From contig JAQBPB010000115.1 of the NCBI GenBank assembly GCA_028287745.1, positions 35,149-99,148 of the forward strand: a stretch of 64,000 bases of DNA, written 5' to 3'. Source of the stretch: Chloroflexota bacterium (GTDB taxonomy: Bacteria > Chloroflexota > Chloroflexia > Chloroheliales > Chloroheliaceae). This document shows, one piece after another, positions 33,044 through 41,177 of the stretch; the stretch's first letter is position 1, and the number at the start of each line of letters is the position of its first letter. A model generated the notes under the pieces. The model did no database searches. It was not told the DNA's origin and saw only the letters and a program-made list of their open reading frames with translations. The position numbers and the translations under genes were made by a program.

Positions 33044-34140
33044 TCTTGCGGCCCACCTGCATTTACATCCCACAGGCGGCCCTGGCTCGGGCCGGTTACC
33101 GCGGCCGGTTCTTGCAGCAAGAGGCCCAGCCGTTCTTTGGCCCGGAGCGACGGTTTGCGGGAAAGGTGTTCGTAACCGCGCTGGGTCACGACCCGGCCCC
33201 GGGGCGTCCGGGCGATAAAGCCAAGTTGCAGTAAATAAGGTTCGTATACGTCCATAATCGCGTCTGTTTCTTCACTGGTAGCGGCCGCAATGGTTTCGAT
33301 TCCGACCGGACCGCCATCAAATTTATCAATAATCGCCGCCAGCACCCGCCGGTCCCCATCATCCAGGCCCAGGTCATCGATATCCAGGCGCAGCAGGGCT
33401 TCGCTGGCAACCGCCCGGGTAATTTTCCCGCCTGCCCGGACCTGGGCGAAGTCACGCACCCGCTTTAACAGCCTGTTGGCAATCCGGGGCGTTCCGCGTG
33501 ACCGGCGCGCTACTTCCGAAGCGCCTTCCTCGTCAATATCAACTTTTAAGATGACCGCGCTGCGTTTTACAATCTGTTCCATGGCCTCCTGGCTGTAGAA
33601 ATCCAGCCGGTAGACCGCCCCGAAGCGGTCGCGCAGCGGCGAACTTAGAAGGGCCAGGCGCGTAGTAGCCCCGATAATCGTAAAGCGGGGCAATTTCAGG
33701 TGAATACTCTGGGCGGTGGGGCCTTTGCCGGTTACCAGGTCGACCGCGAAATCCTCCATGGCCGGGTACAATACTTCTTCAATGGTCCGGTTCAGCCGGT
33801 GAATTTCATCAATGAATAAAATATCTTCCCGTTTCAGGTTGGTCAGGATAGCGACCAGGTCGCCCGCCCGTTCGATAGCCGGGCCGCTGGTAATGCGCAG
33901 GTTTACATTCATCTCCGAAGCGACGATGCCCGCAATAGTAGTCTTGCCCAGGCCAGGCGGGCCGTAAAACAGGAGATGCTCCAGGGGTTCTTTACGGGCT
34001 TTGGCCGCATCAATCAGAATTTGCAGATTTTCTTTAACTTTTTCTTGACCGATATATTCGGCGATCCGGCGCGGCCGTAAAGTGGCCTCAAAGGCACGTT
34101 CTTCTTCGCGGCCCTTACCCGAAATGGCGCGTTCACTCAT
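33040..34140 (-). CDS. ruvB: Holliday junction branch migration helicase RuvB
   Basis: AAA+ motor that, with RuvA, drives branch migration of recombination junctions. The 366-residue protein has Walker [13 protein letters not shown], Walker [12 protein letters not shown], sensor 1 [20 protein letters not shown] and a C-terminal winged helix with [16 protein letters not shown]. Slightly long because of a tail after the winged helix ([11 protein letters not shown]...). Its stop overlaps the queA start (ATGA). ruvA and ruvC are not adjacent. Confidence 0.96.
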   Translation of the reverse strand: MSERAISGKGREEERAFEATLRPRRIAEYIGQEKVKENLQILIDAAKARKEPLEHLLFYGPPGLGKTTIAGIVASEMNVNLRITSGPAIERAGDLVAILTNLKREDILFIDEIHRLNRTIEEVLYPAMEDFAVDLVTGKGPTAQSIHLKLPRFTIIGATTRLALLSSPLRDRFGAVYRLDFYSQEAMEQIVKRSAVILKVDIDEEGASEVARRSRGTPRIANRLLKRVRDFAQVRAGGKITRAVASEALLRLDIDDLGLDDGDRRVLAAIIDKFDGGPVGIETIAAATSEETDAIMDVYEPYLLQLGFIARTPRGRVVTQRGYEHLSRKPSLRAKERLGLLLQEPAAVTGPSQGRLWDVNAGGPQE

Positions 34141-34294
34141 ATTTATATTTCTTAGTGCTTAACTTTATAACAATCGAAATAGACGTACAATTGTACGCAT
34201 ATCCCTGGAATTGTACTCCTAATTACCGGAAAGCTCAAGCCGGAGACGCAGAAACCGATTTCAGAATATCAGTACTTTTGGCCCGCTTTAGGGA

Positions 34295-34323
34295 TTGACA
34301 AAGAGATTTTTTGGGAATAGAAT
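34295..34323 (+). promoter_or_regulatory. Orphan sigma-70-type promoter
   Basis: TTGACA (34295-34300), 17-base spacer, TAGAAT (34318-34323), on the strand where no gene follows. Predicted start near 34330. Confidence 0.7.
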
Positions 34324-34329
34324 CTATAC

Positions 34330-34639
34330 AAGTAGTTAATACTTACTTAACATTTACCTGATATAATCAATTTATCAGGCAGTGCAAAATACTTAACAAG
34401 CACAATATTATATTTCGTATAAAGGGTAGTTTATCACCCTTCTTGGCATGCCGCTTTCCTTTTCTGGCAGCCTATGGACTACAACAATCTCTCCTCCTAC
34501 CCCTTTACCCCCTCCTCCGCATGCGGGGCGGAGGAGGGGACCGAAGGGGTCTCAGCCGGGAAATTCTCCCCGGCTCAACCCAATCTCAAACTAACACTTA
34601 AAACTTTTAGCCTGGTCAAAGCCAGGCTGATATTTTTTT
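34330..34639 (+). ncRNA. Candidate structured small RNA, about 310 nt
   Basis: Bounded by a consensus promoter and an intrinsic terminator. Predicted stems in order: CCTGATA / TATCAGG (near 34357-34381), AAGGGT / ACCCTT, a nested GC-rich arm of CCCCTCCTCCGC / GCGGAGGAGGGG (34509-34520 / 34528-34539) inside ACCCCTT / AAGGGGT (34499-34505 / 34544-34550), AGCCGGG / CCCGGCT (34554-34575), and the terminator stem. No known RNA family was recognised. The GC-rich arm alone could also be a dispersed intergenic repeat. Confidence 0.5.
34607..34639 (+). terminator. Intrinsic terminator on the plus strand
   Basis: Stem TTAGCCTGG / CCAGGCTGA (one G-U) with loop TCAAAG, followed by TATTTTTTT. It faces no plus-strand coding gene. 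On the minus strand there is no T run, so it is not well placed for the convergent gene at 34643. Confidence 0.8.
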
Positions 34640-34642
34640 AAA

Positions 34643-35560
34643 CTACTCTTCAATGCCGCTTTCGGTTTCCTGAAGCAAATTCAAGCGCCGGAAATAGTCC
34701 AGGGCCGCCTGCCGGATACCTATGTCATGCCCGGCTCGCTCGCTCAAGTACCATTTATGCTCCAGAATCTCACGCCAGCGCCGTTCGGCTTCTTCCGGGC
34801 TGTTTGGTTCGTGTCCTGTCAGGTTCGCCAGTAGCCGCACGTAAAAACGGCCTTCGTGAATATCCGCCGGTTCCAGTTTTTGGACCCTGAAATAGTGGGT
34901 GTTATCCTGCCACTTTGCGTCCGAGCGGTCGCCACCATCTTCAAATTCAAACAACTGGGGACGTTTGCCTAACCGTACTTTAGGCCGGAGTTTCAAATGG
35001 CGGCGGGTGGCTTTATTGCGGGCTAACTTGCGCCAGTGCCCCGGGCGGGCCGCTTCTGAAATGGCGGCCAGGGCAATATCGGTCACACTGAAACCTGCTC
35101 TTAGCAGGTCGCGCAAATTCGGCATTACCAGCTCGGCTATTATGCCCAACAAACTCCTGTCGGGTTCTCGCCGGTTGCGGATGCGCTCCGGAACATTGGC
35201 CTGTTTAAAAGTCCATTCTTTTAAGAACTCGTGACGGTAGTTATCGAACCAGTCCTGTGCCGCTTCTTTCAGCCCAATCTCATACCCGGCCCGTTCTGAA
35301 AGCACCCACTTGTGGTCGATAAATTTATCCCATAACAATTTTGCCAGTGGATTCGGAAAATAATGGCCGATCAGGTTAAAGACTTTGCGCCGGTAAAGTT
35401 TGGGATCTTCGTCCTGGGCGACTACATAAGAGAAATCTTTAACATTTTCAAAGCCGACGCCACTTTTCCCGAAGTTAACATCGAAGATGCCATATCCCAA
35501 CCGATTTAACATTTCCCGGTCATTATAGACCTCATCAGCATTAATATCGCCATGTGTCAT
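34643..35560 (-). CDS. DUF4032-like protein with internal repeat
   Basis: The 305-residue cytosolic protein is not assigned a function. A motif of about 24 residues occurs twice: HKWVLSERAGYEIGLKEAAQ near residue 88 and HKWYLSERAGHDIGIRQAAL near 268. This motif resembles the C-terminal signature of DUF4032 proteins of Actinobacteria and Chloroflexota (recollection, not searched). Each copy is preceded by a helical stretch (VFNLIGHYFPNPLAKLLWDKFI and VRLLANLTGHEPNSPEEAER), so the protein is probably a duplicated domain separated by a basic linker (RRHLKLRPKVRLGKRPQ). It shares its strand with a truncated gene just upstream. Start chosen at ATG 35560. Confidence 0.65.
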   Translation of the reverse strand: MTHGDINADEVYNDREMLNRLGYGIFDVNFGKSGVGFENVKDFSYVVAQDEDPKLYRRKVFNLIGHYFPNPLAKLLWDKFIDHKWVLSERAGYEIGLKEAAQDWFDNYRHEFLKEWTFKQANVPERIRNRREPDRSLLGIIAELVMPNLRDLLRAGFSVTDIALAAISEAARPGHWRKLARNKATRRHLKLRPKVRLGKRPQLFEFEDGGDRSDAKWQDNTHYFRVQKLEPADIHEGRFYVRLLANLTGHEPNSPEEAERRWREILEHKWYLSERAGHDIGIRQAALDYFRRLNLLQETESGIEE

Positions 35561-35660
35561 GTTCTTACCTGCCTTACTTACAACCTGTTAAAGGAGAGTT
35601 GCTCTTGCTTTAAAGTAGCCAGTTTTAACCGGCGGTAGATTTATTGCTGCCTATTACCAG

Positions 35661-35960
35661 CTAGACACGTTGTTTAGCCGACTCAAAACATTCTTTAGCC
35701 AGTTGTATATAAACCAGGGCTTGCTGCCAGCGATCGCCTTCCTCAATTTCCTCACCCTGGTCGTTTTTAATCGTCCGCGCGTAGTGATGCGTTGGTAATA
35801 ATAATTCGGGTGCGAAGCAAAAATAGTCGCCTGGCTGGGCGCTCCTTAAAAACCCGGCAAAGCTCTGCGTCCACATCTCCCTGAAGTGGTTGACATAAAC
35901 CGGATTTCTTATGTTCGCCAGATAACCCAACGTAAATAAGGGGGCCGGCTCGTAGCATCG
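35661..35960 (-). pseudogene. C-terminal remnant of a sugar phosphate isomerase/epimerase-like gene
   Basis: The open frame has conserved-looking coding sequence (YEPAPLFTLGYLANIRNPVYV, MWTQSFAGFLRSAQPGD, RWQQALVYIQLAKECF), which resembles the C-terminal end of xylose-isomerase-type TIM-barrel proteins. The tracked start is TTG at 35930, but homologous-looking residues continue upstream to an in-frame TAA at 35961-35963; no start codon with a ribosome binding site lies there. The N-terminal two thirds are missing, so this is a deletion remnant. It lies next to another broken gene (36089-37021). Family assignment is by recollection. Confidence 0.6.
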
Positions 35961-36088
35961 TTAGTATTCTTGATTATCACAATGCTCCTTATCCTGGTTT
36001 TATCTGGTTACATCCCCGAACAACTTTTATATTCTTGCATATTATCAAATAATTGCAATACCCCTATATATTTAAATCAGGCTTTATT

Positions 36089-37021
36089 TCACTCATTACT
36101 GAATATCTCGATATTCGCCCCGGTAATATGGTGTGATTGTGCATTATCGGCCAGGAACAGGATAGTCCGGGCGATATCCTCGGGAGTGGTTGAAGTGTTC
36201 AAAAAAGGGGCCGCCTTTTTCAACATGACCGTATCCACAGCTCCCGGCGCGACACTGTTTACCCGGATGCCATGCGGTTTGCCTTCTACGGCCAGGATTT
36301 CACTCAGGCCCAGCACGCCGTATTTTGAAACTACGTAAGAACTAAATCCCTTGAACTTTTCGGGACCGCGCACCCCGGACAGGGAGGTCAGGTTTACAAT
36401 CGCGCCTTTTGTGCCGCTGGCAATCATCTGCCTGAAAGCTTCCCGGCTGCACAAAAACGGCCCGCGCACGTTTATGCCCATAACGTGTTCCCAGGTTGCC
36501 AGGTCCATATCTACAAAGTCCCGGATTTCTATGACAGCGGCGTTATTGACCAGGATATCAGCCGGTCCGAAGCTTTCCAGCGTCCGGCTGAACAGGTGCG
36601 CGACCTGGCTTTCCTCACTTATATCGGTAGGGACCGCCAGGCATTTCCCACCATCCCGTTCAATCTCCGCCACTACATGGCTAAGTTCGTTTTCGCTGCG
36701 GCTTGCCAGGACCATATCTACAAAGTCCCGGAATTATATGACAGCGGCGTTATTGACCAGGATATCAGCCGGTCCGAAGCTATACAGCGTCCTGCTGAAC
36801 AGGTGCGCGACCTGGCTTTCCTCACTTATATCGGTAGGGACCGCCAGGCATTTTCCACCATCCCGTTCAATCTCCGCCACTACATGGCTAAGTTCGTTTT
36901 CGCTGCGGCTTGCCAGGACCACTTTTGCGCCTTCCCGGGCGAACAACCGGGCCGTAGCCGCGCCAATACCCCGCCCGGCCCCTGTTACAATCGCTACTTT
37001 ATTTTCTAACGCCCCTGGCAT
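36089..37021 (-). pseudogene. Short-chain dehydrogenase gene broken by internal duplication and stop
   Basis: SDR-family gene split into two tracked ORFs in one frame. The first (36734-37021) has VAIVTGAGRGIGAATARL and runs to LVNNAAVI, then TAA. The second (36089-36715) repeats SRSENELSHVVAEIERDGG...LVNNAAVI and continues through the active site (LTSLSGVRG, YVVSKYG) to the end. The cause is a 207-bp in-frame tandem duplication (36505-36711 and 36712-36918) followed by a GAA-to-TAA change in the first-read copy. Re-initiation at ATG 36715 would give a protein lacking the nucleotide-binding GxxxGxG. Its ATG overlaps the glycosyltransferase stop region by 16 bases, so it was the second gene of that operon. 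Confidence 0.85.
36505..36918 (-). repeat. 207-bp tandem direct duplication, two copies
   Basis: Copies 36505-36711 and 36712-36918 are head to tail and differ at only six positions, about 97 percent identity. The unit length is a multiple of three (69 codons). The differences include the stop codon at 36734-36736 in the right-hand copy. Confidence 0.95.
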
Positions 37022-38202
37022 TCGTTTATAACCTCTCTATAGTAGTCAATATAATCGTCCAACATCTTTTCGTAGCTGAATTTATCTTCAATCTGGCGGC
37101 GGCATTCTCGCCGGTCCAGCCGGTCAAGTTGATGCACCGCTGCCGCCGCGCCTTCCGTATCCAGGTAAGGCCGTAGAAAGCCGGTCCGGCCGTCCGTGAC
37201 GATTTCCGGGGCGGCCCCGCGCTGCCAGCTTATCACCGGTGTCCCGGCGGCCAGGCTTTCGGCCAGGACCAGGCCGAACGGTTCTTCCCAGCGGCTTGGA
37301 AATAGCAGGCCGTCCGCCCGGCTCATCAGCCGGTGCAAATCGGCCCTTTCAAGTAATCCGACATACTCCAGGTTCGAGTCAGCTTCAAGTTGCGGCTGGA
37401 TTTTTTCTTCAAAGAAAGCCCGGTCGTAAATACCACCGGCCAGGACTAACTTTCGCCCGGCCTGCCGGGCAATTTCGATTGCCAGGTCCGGCCCTTTTTC
37501 GGGCGCCATCCGGCCCGCGAAAAGCAAGAACCCTTCGCCTTCCGGCCCAAAAGGGATACTGTCTGTATCTATGCCATTGTAAATTACCCGGTCAAAAACG
37601 AAATCCGTCTGGTAGGTTTCGGCGCAAGCCTTTGAAACGGTTACAGCCTGGCTGCGGCCGGTCTGCTGGTAGGTCGTACGCAGGGCCGCATTTATGTGGG
37701 GGTCCACCGAGGGCAGGTGGACCGTATGGACGACCGGCACTTTTGATAGTGGAGAGAGGGCATAGGCAGGCCAATCAAAGGCATGGGCGTGGGCAATATC
37801 AAAGTTCCGGCCGGGACGGTTGATCTTTAGAAAAATTTGTAGGAAAAGTTCGCCCTGCCGGAAAAAGGCCCCGGCGTCAAAATTCTCACCCATACTCTGG
37901 AAGTCGGCTGGGGACAATTCGCCCGAGGCTACCTCAACTTCATCCAGGTGCAGTGTAGCCGGGATGTTCCCCCTGCTATCGGACAGCTTTGACCCGCTGG
38001 CGGCAAAAAGCGTGACTTCATGCCCGCGCCGGGCCAGCCCTATCGCCAGGTCGTGCAGTAATACCTGCGCCCCGCCCAGGAAAGGGGCCGCAATCGGCGT
38101 GACCAGGGGCGCTACCAGAGCAATATGCAACTTTTCTGTTCCCTGCAGCTTTGAACCGGTTGGTGATGCGACATGTTCTGGTACTCTGGAAGGTTCGCTC
38201 AA
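37006..38202 (-). CDS. Glycosyltransferase family 4 protein
   Basis: Transfers a sugar from an activated donor, probably for surface glycan or glycolipid synthesis. GT-B fold, 398 residues: an N-terminal acceptor domain starting HIALVAPLVTPIAAPFLGGAQ with the Gly-rich loop, HAHAFDWPAYAL, VSKACAETY, then a donor domain with GFLLFAGRMAPEKGPDLAIE and the EX7E motif EEPFGLVLAESLAAGTPVI. No membrane segment. It overlaps the broken SDR gene downstream by 16 bases and is preceded by another SDR gene with a 20-base gap, so the three genes form one transcript. Confidence 0.92.
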   Translation of the reverse strand: MSEPSRVPEHVASPTGSKLQGTEKLHIALVAPLVTPIAAPFLGGAQVLLHDLAIGLARRGHEVTLFAASGSKLSDSRGNIPATLHLDEVEVASGELSPADFQSMGENFDAGAFFRQGELFLQIFLKINRPGRNFDIAHAHAFDWPAYALSPLSKVPVVHTVHLPSVDPHINAALRTTYQQTGRSQAVTVSKACAETYQTDFVFDRVIYNGIDTDSIPFGPEGEGFLLFAGRMAPEKGPDLAIEIARQAGRKLVLAGGIYDRAFFEEKIQPQLEADSNLEYVGLLERADLHRLMSRADGLLFPSRWEEPFGLVLAESLAAGTPVISWQRGAAPEIVTDGRTGFLRPYLDTEGAAAAVHQLDRLDRRECRRQIEDKFSYEKMLDDYIDYYREVINECQGR

Positions 38203-38222
38203 TTTTTGTTCCTCTGAATATA

Positions 38223-38924
38223 CTAGGCTTTTCCGTAGACCGGGATAGCTGCCCCGCTAATAAGTTCGGCTTCGTCCGAAACCAGGAATGCGATTACCCG
38301 GGCAATTTGTTCCGGTTTCGGCCATTTCTCAAAGTTAGCTTCCGGCATGGCCTCCCGGTTGGCCGGGGAGTCAATAATGCTCGGCATGACCGCATTGATA
38401 TTTATATTTTTGCCACGATTTTCGGCGGCGGCCGCTTCCACCAGGCGCAAAATTCCTAACTTTGAAACACTGTACGGAAAGCTGTTTGCGCCTTTGTCCA
38501 CCGCCGCCCGGCTGGCGACATGGACAATTTTCCCGCCTTCCGGCCCGCTCATGGCTTGCAGGGCATACTTGGTCACCAGGAAGGCCGATTTCAGGTTTAA
38601 GTCTAGCTGCTGCTCAAAAAGTTCCAGCGGCAAGCTGGCTACCGGGTCGCCCATCGCGAACCCGCCAATCAAGTTTACCAGTCCGTCCACCCGGCCTTCT
38701 TTAGCCAGGACTTCCTCAAAGAAGCTTTTGACGCTTTGCTCGTCCTGGGCATCCATCAAGAGATTTACCTCTTCCGGTCCGGGCGGCTCTTTCTCGGGCG
38801 GCTTTCTTGATGGGGCCAGCACTTTTGCCCCGGCGGCGGCCAGCTTGTCCATTACGGCCGGTCCTAGCGCTCCACTGCCGCCGGTGACAACCATCACTTT
38901 ATCTTTGAAATCATAGTTTGCCAT
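38223..38924 (-). CDS. Short-chain dehydrogenase/reductase
   Basis: NAD(P)-dependent oxidoreductase of 233 residues. The nucleotide loop is VVTGGSGALGPAV, the catalytic Tyr/Lys are in FPYSVSKLGIL, and the Ser lies in IVHVASRAAVDKG. The usual NNAG reads NLIGG, as in several atypical SDRs. A Pro/Glu-rich stretch (KPPEKEPPGPEEV) replaces the usual region after beta-2, which may shift cofactor preference. First gene of a three-gene operon with the glycosyltransferase and the broken SDR. Substrate unknown. Confidence 0.9.
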   Translation of the reverse strand: MANYDFKDKVMVVTGGSGALGPAVMDKLAAAGAKVLAPSRKPPEKEPPGPEEVNLLMDAQDEQSVKSFFEEVLAKEGRVDGLVNLIGGFAMGDPVASLPLELFEQQLDLNLKSAFLVTKYALQAMSGPEGGKIVHVASRAAVDKGANSFPYSVSKLGILRLVEAAAAENRGKNININAVMPSIIDSPANREAMPEANFEKWPKPEQIARVIAFLVSDEAELISGAAIPVYGKA

Positions 38925-39144
38925 TTAGTACTCCGTTTAAGTGTATAAACCTCTAAACTAACGCTTAAATCCAGGACTCGACATTTATTAATAAATGGAA
39001 GATTATGAATTCAAATATAGCAAGTATTTAGAGCAAAGTAAAAGAATAATACTATGCCGGTTTAGCCTTTTCAAAACCTGAAATTATGCCTATACTTCAG
39101 CCATTGAACGTTAATACGCCTAAGAATAGAAAGTGAAGCCTTAT

Positions 39145-39852
39145 ATGCCGGATACAAATGCAGAGCCAGTTAAAATTGAAGCGACCAATATCCAGGCCGG
39201 GCCGCTCCAGGCATATTTAGCTCGCCCGGCCCAGGGCGAGAACCTTCCGGCCGTTATAATCATTCACGAAATTTTTGGCCTTAACGACAACATGCGCGAT
39301 ATTGCCCGGCGTTTCGCTCGTGAAGGCTACGTGGCCCTGGCCGTTGACCTTTTCTCGCACGGCAACCGGGCTTTGTGTATGCTGCGGGTGACTTTTGATA
39401 TGATGAAGAACCCGCTCAGGAGTTTGAGCATGTCCGACCTGGATAGCAGCGTCAAGCTTTTGAAAAGCCAGCCCGGCGTGGACCCGGAACAGATCGGGGT
39501 AATCGGTTTTTGCATGGGCGGTGGTTACGCCCTGGCCTTCGCCATTCATAATGACGAACTGAGAGCCGCTTCTATCTTTTACGGCCGCAATCCCAAACCC
39601 CTCGAAAGTGTCGAACGGGCCTGTCCGGTGCTGGGCAGCTATGGCGAAAAGGACCGTTACTTTGCCACCCAGGGCCGCTGGCTGGAGAAGACCATGCAAA
39701 AATTTGGCCGCCCGGTTGATGTAAAGATTTATCCTGGCGCGACCCACTCTTTCTTCAACGATACGGGCAGACTTTATCACCCGGAAGCCGCCGCCGACAG
39801 CTGGCAGCGTACCCTGGAATGGTTCCGCAAATATTTACCTCAAAAGGCCTAA
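39145..39852 (+). CDS. Dienelactone hydrolase family protein
   Basis: Alpha/beta hydrolase of about 235 residues. Nucleophile elbow IGFCMGGGYAL with the Cys typical of dienelactone hydrolases, acid residue in GSYGEKDRYF, and His in YPGATHSFFNDTG. N-terminal motif VIIIHEIFGLNDNMRDIARRFA. No signal peptide. The tracked start is GTG at 39133; ATG at 39145 is also possible and is used here, with GAAAGTGAAG upstream. A GNAT gene follows after 15 bases, so they may be co-transcribed. Family members cleave lactones or esters in aromatic breakdown; the substrate here is unknown. Confidence 0.88.
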   Translation: MPDTNAEPVKIEATNIQAGPLQAYLARPAQGENLPAVIIIHEIFGLNDNMRDIARRFAREGYVALAVDLFSHGNRALCMLRVTFDMMKNPLRSLSMSDLDSSVKLLKSQPGVDPEQIGVIGFCMGGGYALAFAIHNDELRAASIFYGRNPKPLESVERACPVLGSYGEKDRYFATQGRWLEKTMQKFGRPVDVKIYPGATHSFFNDTGRLYHPEAAADSWQRTLEWFRKYLPQKA

Positions 39853-39867
39853 ATAGGGGACTGCACG

Positions 39868-40323
39868 ATGAGACAGGAAGAACAAATTGCGGCAATCGTC
39901 CAGGGCCTAACCCTTCCGACCGGCGTAAATATTCGCCAGTGGACCGAAGCGGATTTCCCGGAAGTGGACGAACTTTCCGCCGCAGAGGGCTGGAACTCGC
40001 CGCATGTATCCCAGGCCCAGACCCTGGAAGCCTGGCAAAATTCCTGGCCGAACCTGGTAGCGGTAAATGAAGGAAGGGTTATCGGGTTTCTACGGGCCAT
40101 AACCGATCGGGCCATTTCCACCTATATTACGGATTTACTGGTTGCACCCGATTGGCAGCGCAAGGGGATTGCCCGCGCCCTGTTAGAAGTCTGCCACCAG
40201 CTTACTATCCCGACCCACTTTGTCCTGATGGCGGAGGAGAAAGCGGCCGGTTTCTATGAGGCGGACGGCTTTAAGAAAACTTTAGGTTACAGCAAAGACT
40301 TTATACGCCGAATTGGTAGTTGA
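39868..40323 (+). CDS. GNAT-family N-acetyltransferase
   Basis: The 151-residue protein has the acetyl-CoA binding motif VAPDWQRKGIARALLEV, preceded by the strand ITDLLV and followed by a C-terminal AAGFYEADGFKKTLG. N-terminal part is VNIRQWTEADFPEVDEL, as usual for the family. Transfers an acetyl group to an unknown amine. It lies 15 bases after the dienelactone hydrolase gene. Substrate cannot be predicted. Confidence 0.87.
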   Translation: MRQEEQIAAIVQGLTLPTGVNIRQWTEADFPEVDELSAAEGWNSPHVSQAQTLEAWQNSWPNLVAVNEGRVIGFLRAITDRAISTYITDLLVAPDWQRKGIARALLEVCHQLTIPTHFVLMAEEKAAGFYEADGFKKTLGYSKDFIRRIGS

Positions 40324-40353
40324 CAGGCGTAATATTGGCCTATAAAATATATT

Positions 40354-40407
40354 GCGGCAGGAGTAATTTATCACCCCACATATAGATAAATTACGGGCCT
40401 CCCTGCG
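40354..40407. other. Long imperfect hairpin in intergenic DNA
   Basis: A perfect GTAATTTATC / GATAAATTAC inner stem (40363-40372 / 40385-40394) sits inside an imperfect outer GCAGG / CCTGC pairing. It lies 40 bases past the GNAT gene and could act as a terminator, but there is no T run. Confidence 0.45.
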
Positions 40408-40606
40408 GTAACAGCCGGTTACTGTAGACACTCTGCTCAGCCTCCCAGGTTGGGCCATTGTTGTACTGCTACCCTTCCATAGTCGCCGTCTCCTGCTTAG
40501 TATACAGGTCAAGACGGTCCGGTTGATACCGGCAGCGGGCATGGATTAAGCGGCCACGACGTGATGCAACAGCCAATTGCAGGCACGCCGGGTCAAAAGG
40601 ATAGTT

Positions 40607-41110
40607 ATGAGTAAGGTTCTTGTTTTAAATGCCACATATGAGCCGATAAGTTTTGTAACTCTCAAAAGAGCGGTCGTCCTCTTGCTTAAAGAAAAGGCAG
40701 AGGTGATCGAAGAAATGGTCGAGAGAAAGTTAAGAGCTGAGCGGAGTTCCTTCCCTTATCCCCTGGTCATCCGTCTCGTCACTTACGTCCCGGTCCCGCG
40801 CTTCTTTAATCTCCCCCTTTCCCGTCGAAGTCTCCTTTCCCGCGATAACTACACCTGCCAGTACTGTGGAACCACTGAACATCCTCTAACGATAGATCAC
40901 GTCATTCCAAAGTCACGGGGCGGTAAGACCGAATGGACTAACGTTGTAGCGGCTTGTGTATCATGCAACCGGAAAAAAGGTAATAAAATGCCGGTCGATG
41001 CCCGCATGATACCGCGTAATAAGCCCGTAAAACCTGGCTACATAGCTGTAGTATTGCTTGGTCAGGCTAAAGGCAACGAAACCTGGCAGCGCTATATTCG
41101 GACCGGTTAG
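40607..41110 (+). CDS. HNH endonuclease domain protein
   Basis: The 167-residue protein has an N-terminal region with KVLVLNATYEPISFVTLKRA, basic spacing and a zinc-type HNH module: CQYCG, then LTIDHVIPKSRGG (the central Asp-His), then NVVAACVSCNRKKG with the second CxxC. The family is common as a stand-alone housekeeping gene in Actinobacteria and Chloroflexota; its role (DNA repair, restriction, or other) is not settled. The tracked TTG start at 40577 is rejected for ATG at 40607, preceded by AAAAGGA. Monocistronic with a terminator. Confidence 0.88.
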   Translation: MSKVLVLNATYEPISFVTLKRAVVLLLKEKAEVIEEMVERKLRAERSSFPYPLVIRLVTYVPVPRFFNLPLSRRSLLSRDNYTCQYCGTTEHPLTIDHVIPKSRGGKTEWTNVVAACVSCNRKKGNKMPVDARMIPRNKPVKPGYIAVVLLGQAKGNETWQRYIRTG

Positions 41111-41129
41111 CCAGAAAAATCCTTATAAC

Positions 41130-41162
41130 AAAAAATCCAGGCGTTTCGGCCTGGACTTTTTG
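41130..41162. terminator. Bidirectional terminator, HNH / nuoN
   Basis: Stem TCCAGGC / GCCTGGA with loop GTTTCG, flanked by AAAAA on the left and CTTTTTG on the right. It lies between the HNH gene and the end of the nuo operon. Confidence 0.85.
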
Positions 41163-41177
41163 TGTGCTTCTTATTTA

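Larger units (their letters stand above)
34141..34642. other. 502-base intergenic region with plus-strand transcription signals
   Basis: The left part should hold the ruvB promoter (minus strand). The right part, about 34295-34640, carries a complete plus-strand transcription unit (promoter, structured stretch and terminator) without a convincing ORF; see the next three entries. A 48-codon ATG frame at 34448-34594 exists but has no ribosome binding site and runs through the hairpins. Confidence 0.6.

Noticed and set aside
34448-34594. A 48-codon ORF inside the candidate small RNA
   Set aside because: No ribosome binding site, Pro/Arg-rich composition produced by the GC-rich hairpin, and no similarity recognised.
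36351-37031. A 226-residue plus-strand ORF with an internal repeat (MTAALLTRISAGPKL twice) across the SDR region
   Set aside because: It is the antisense reading of the duplicated SDR gene; the repeat comes from the 207-bp DNA duplication and the protein has no family features.
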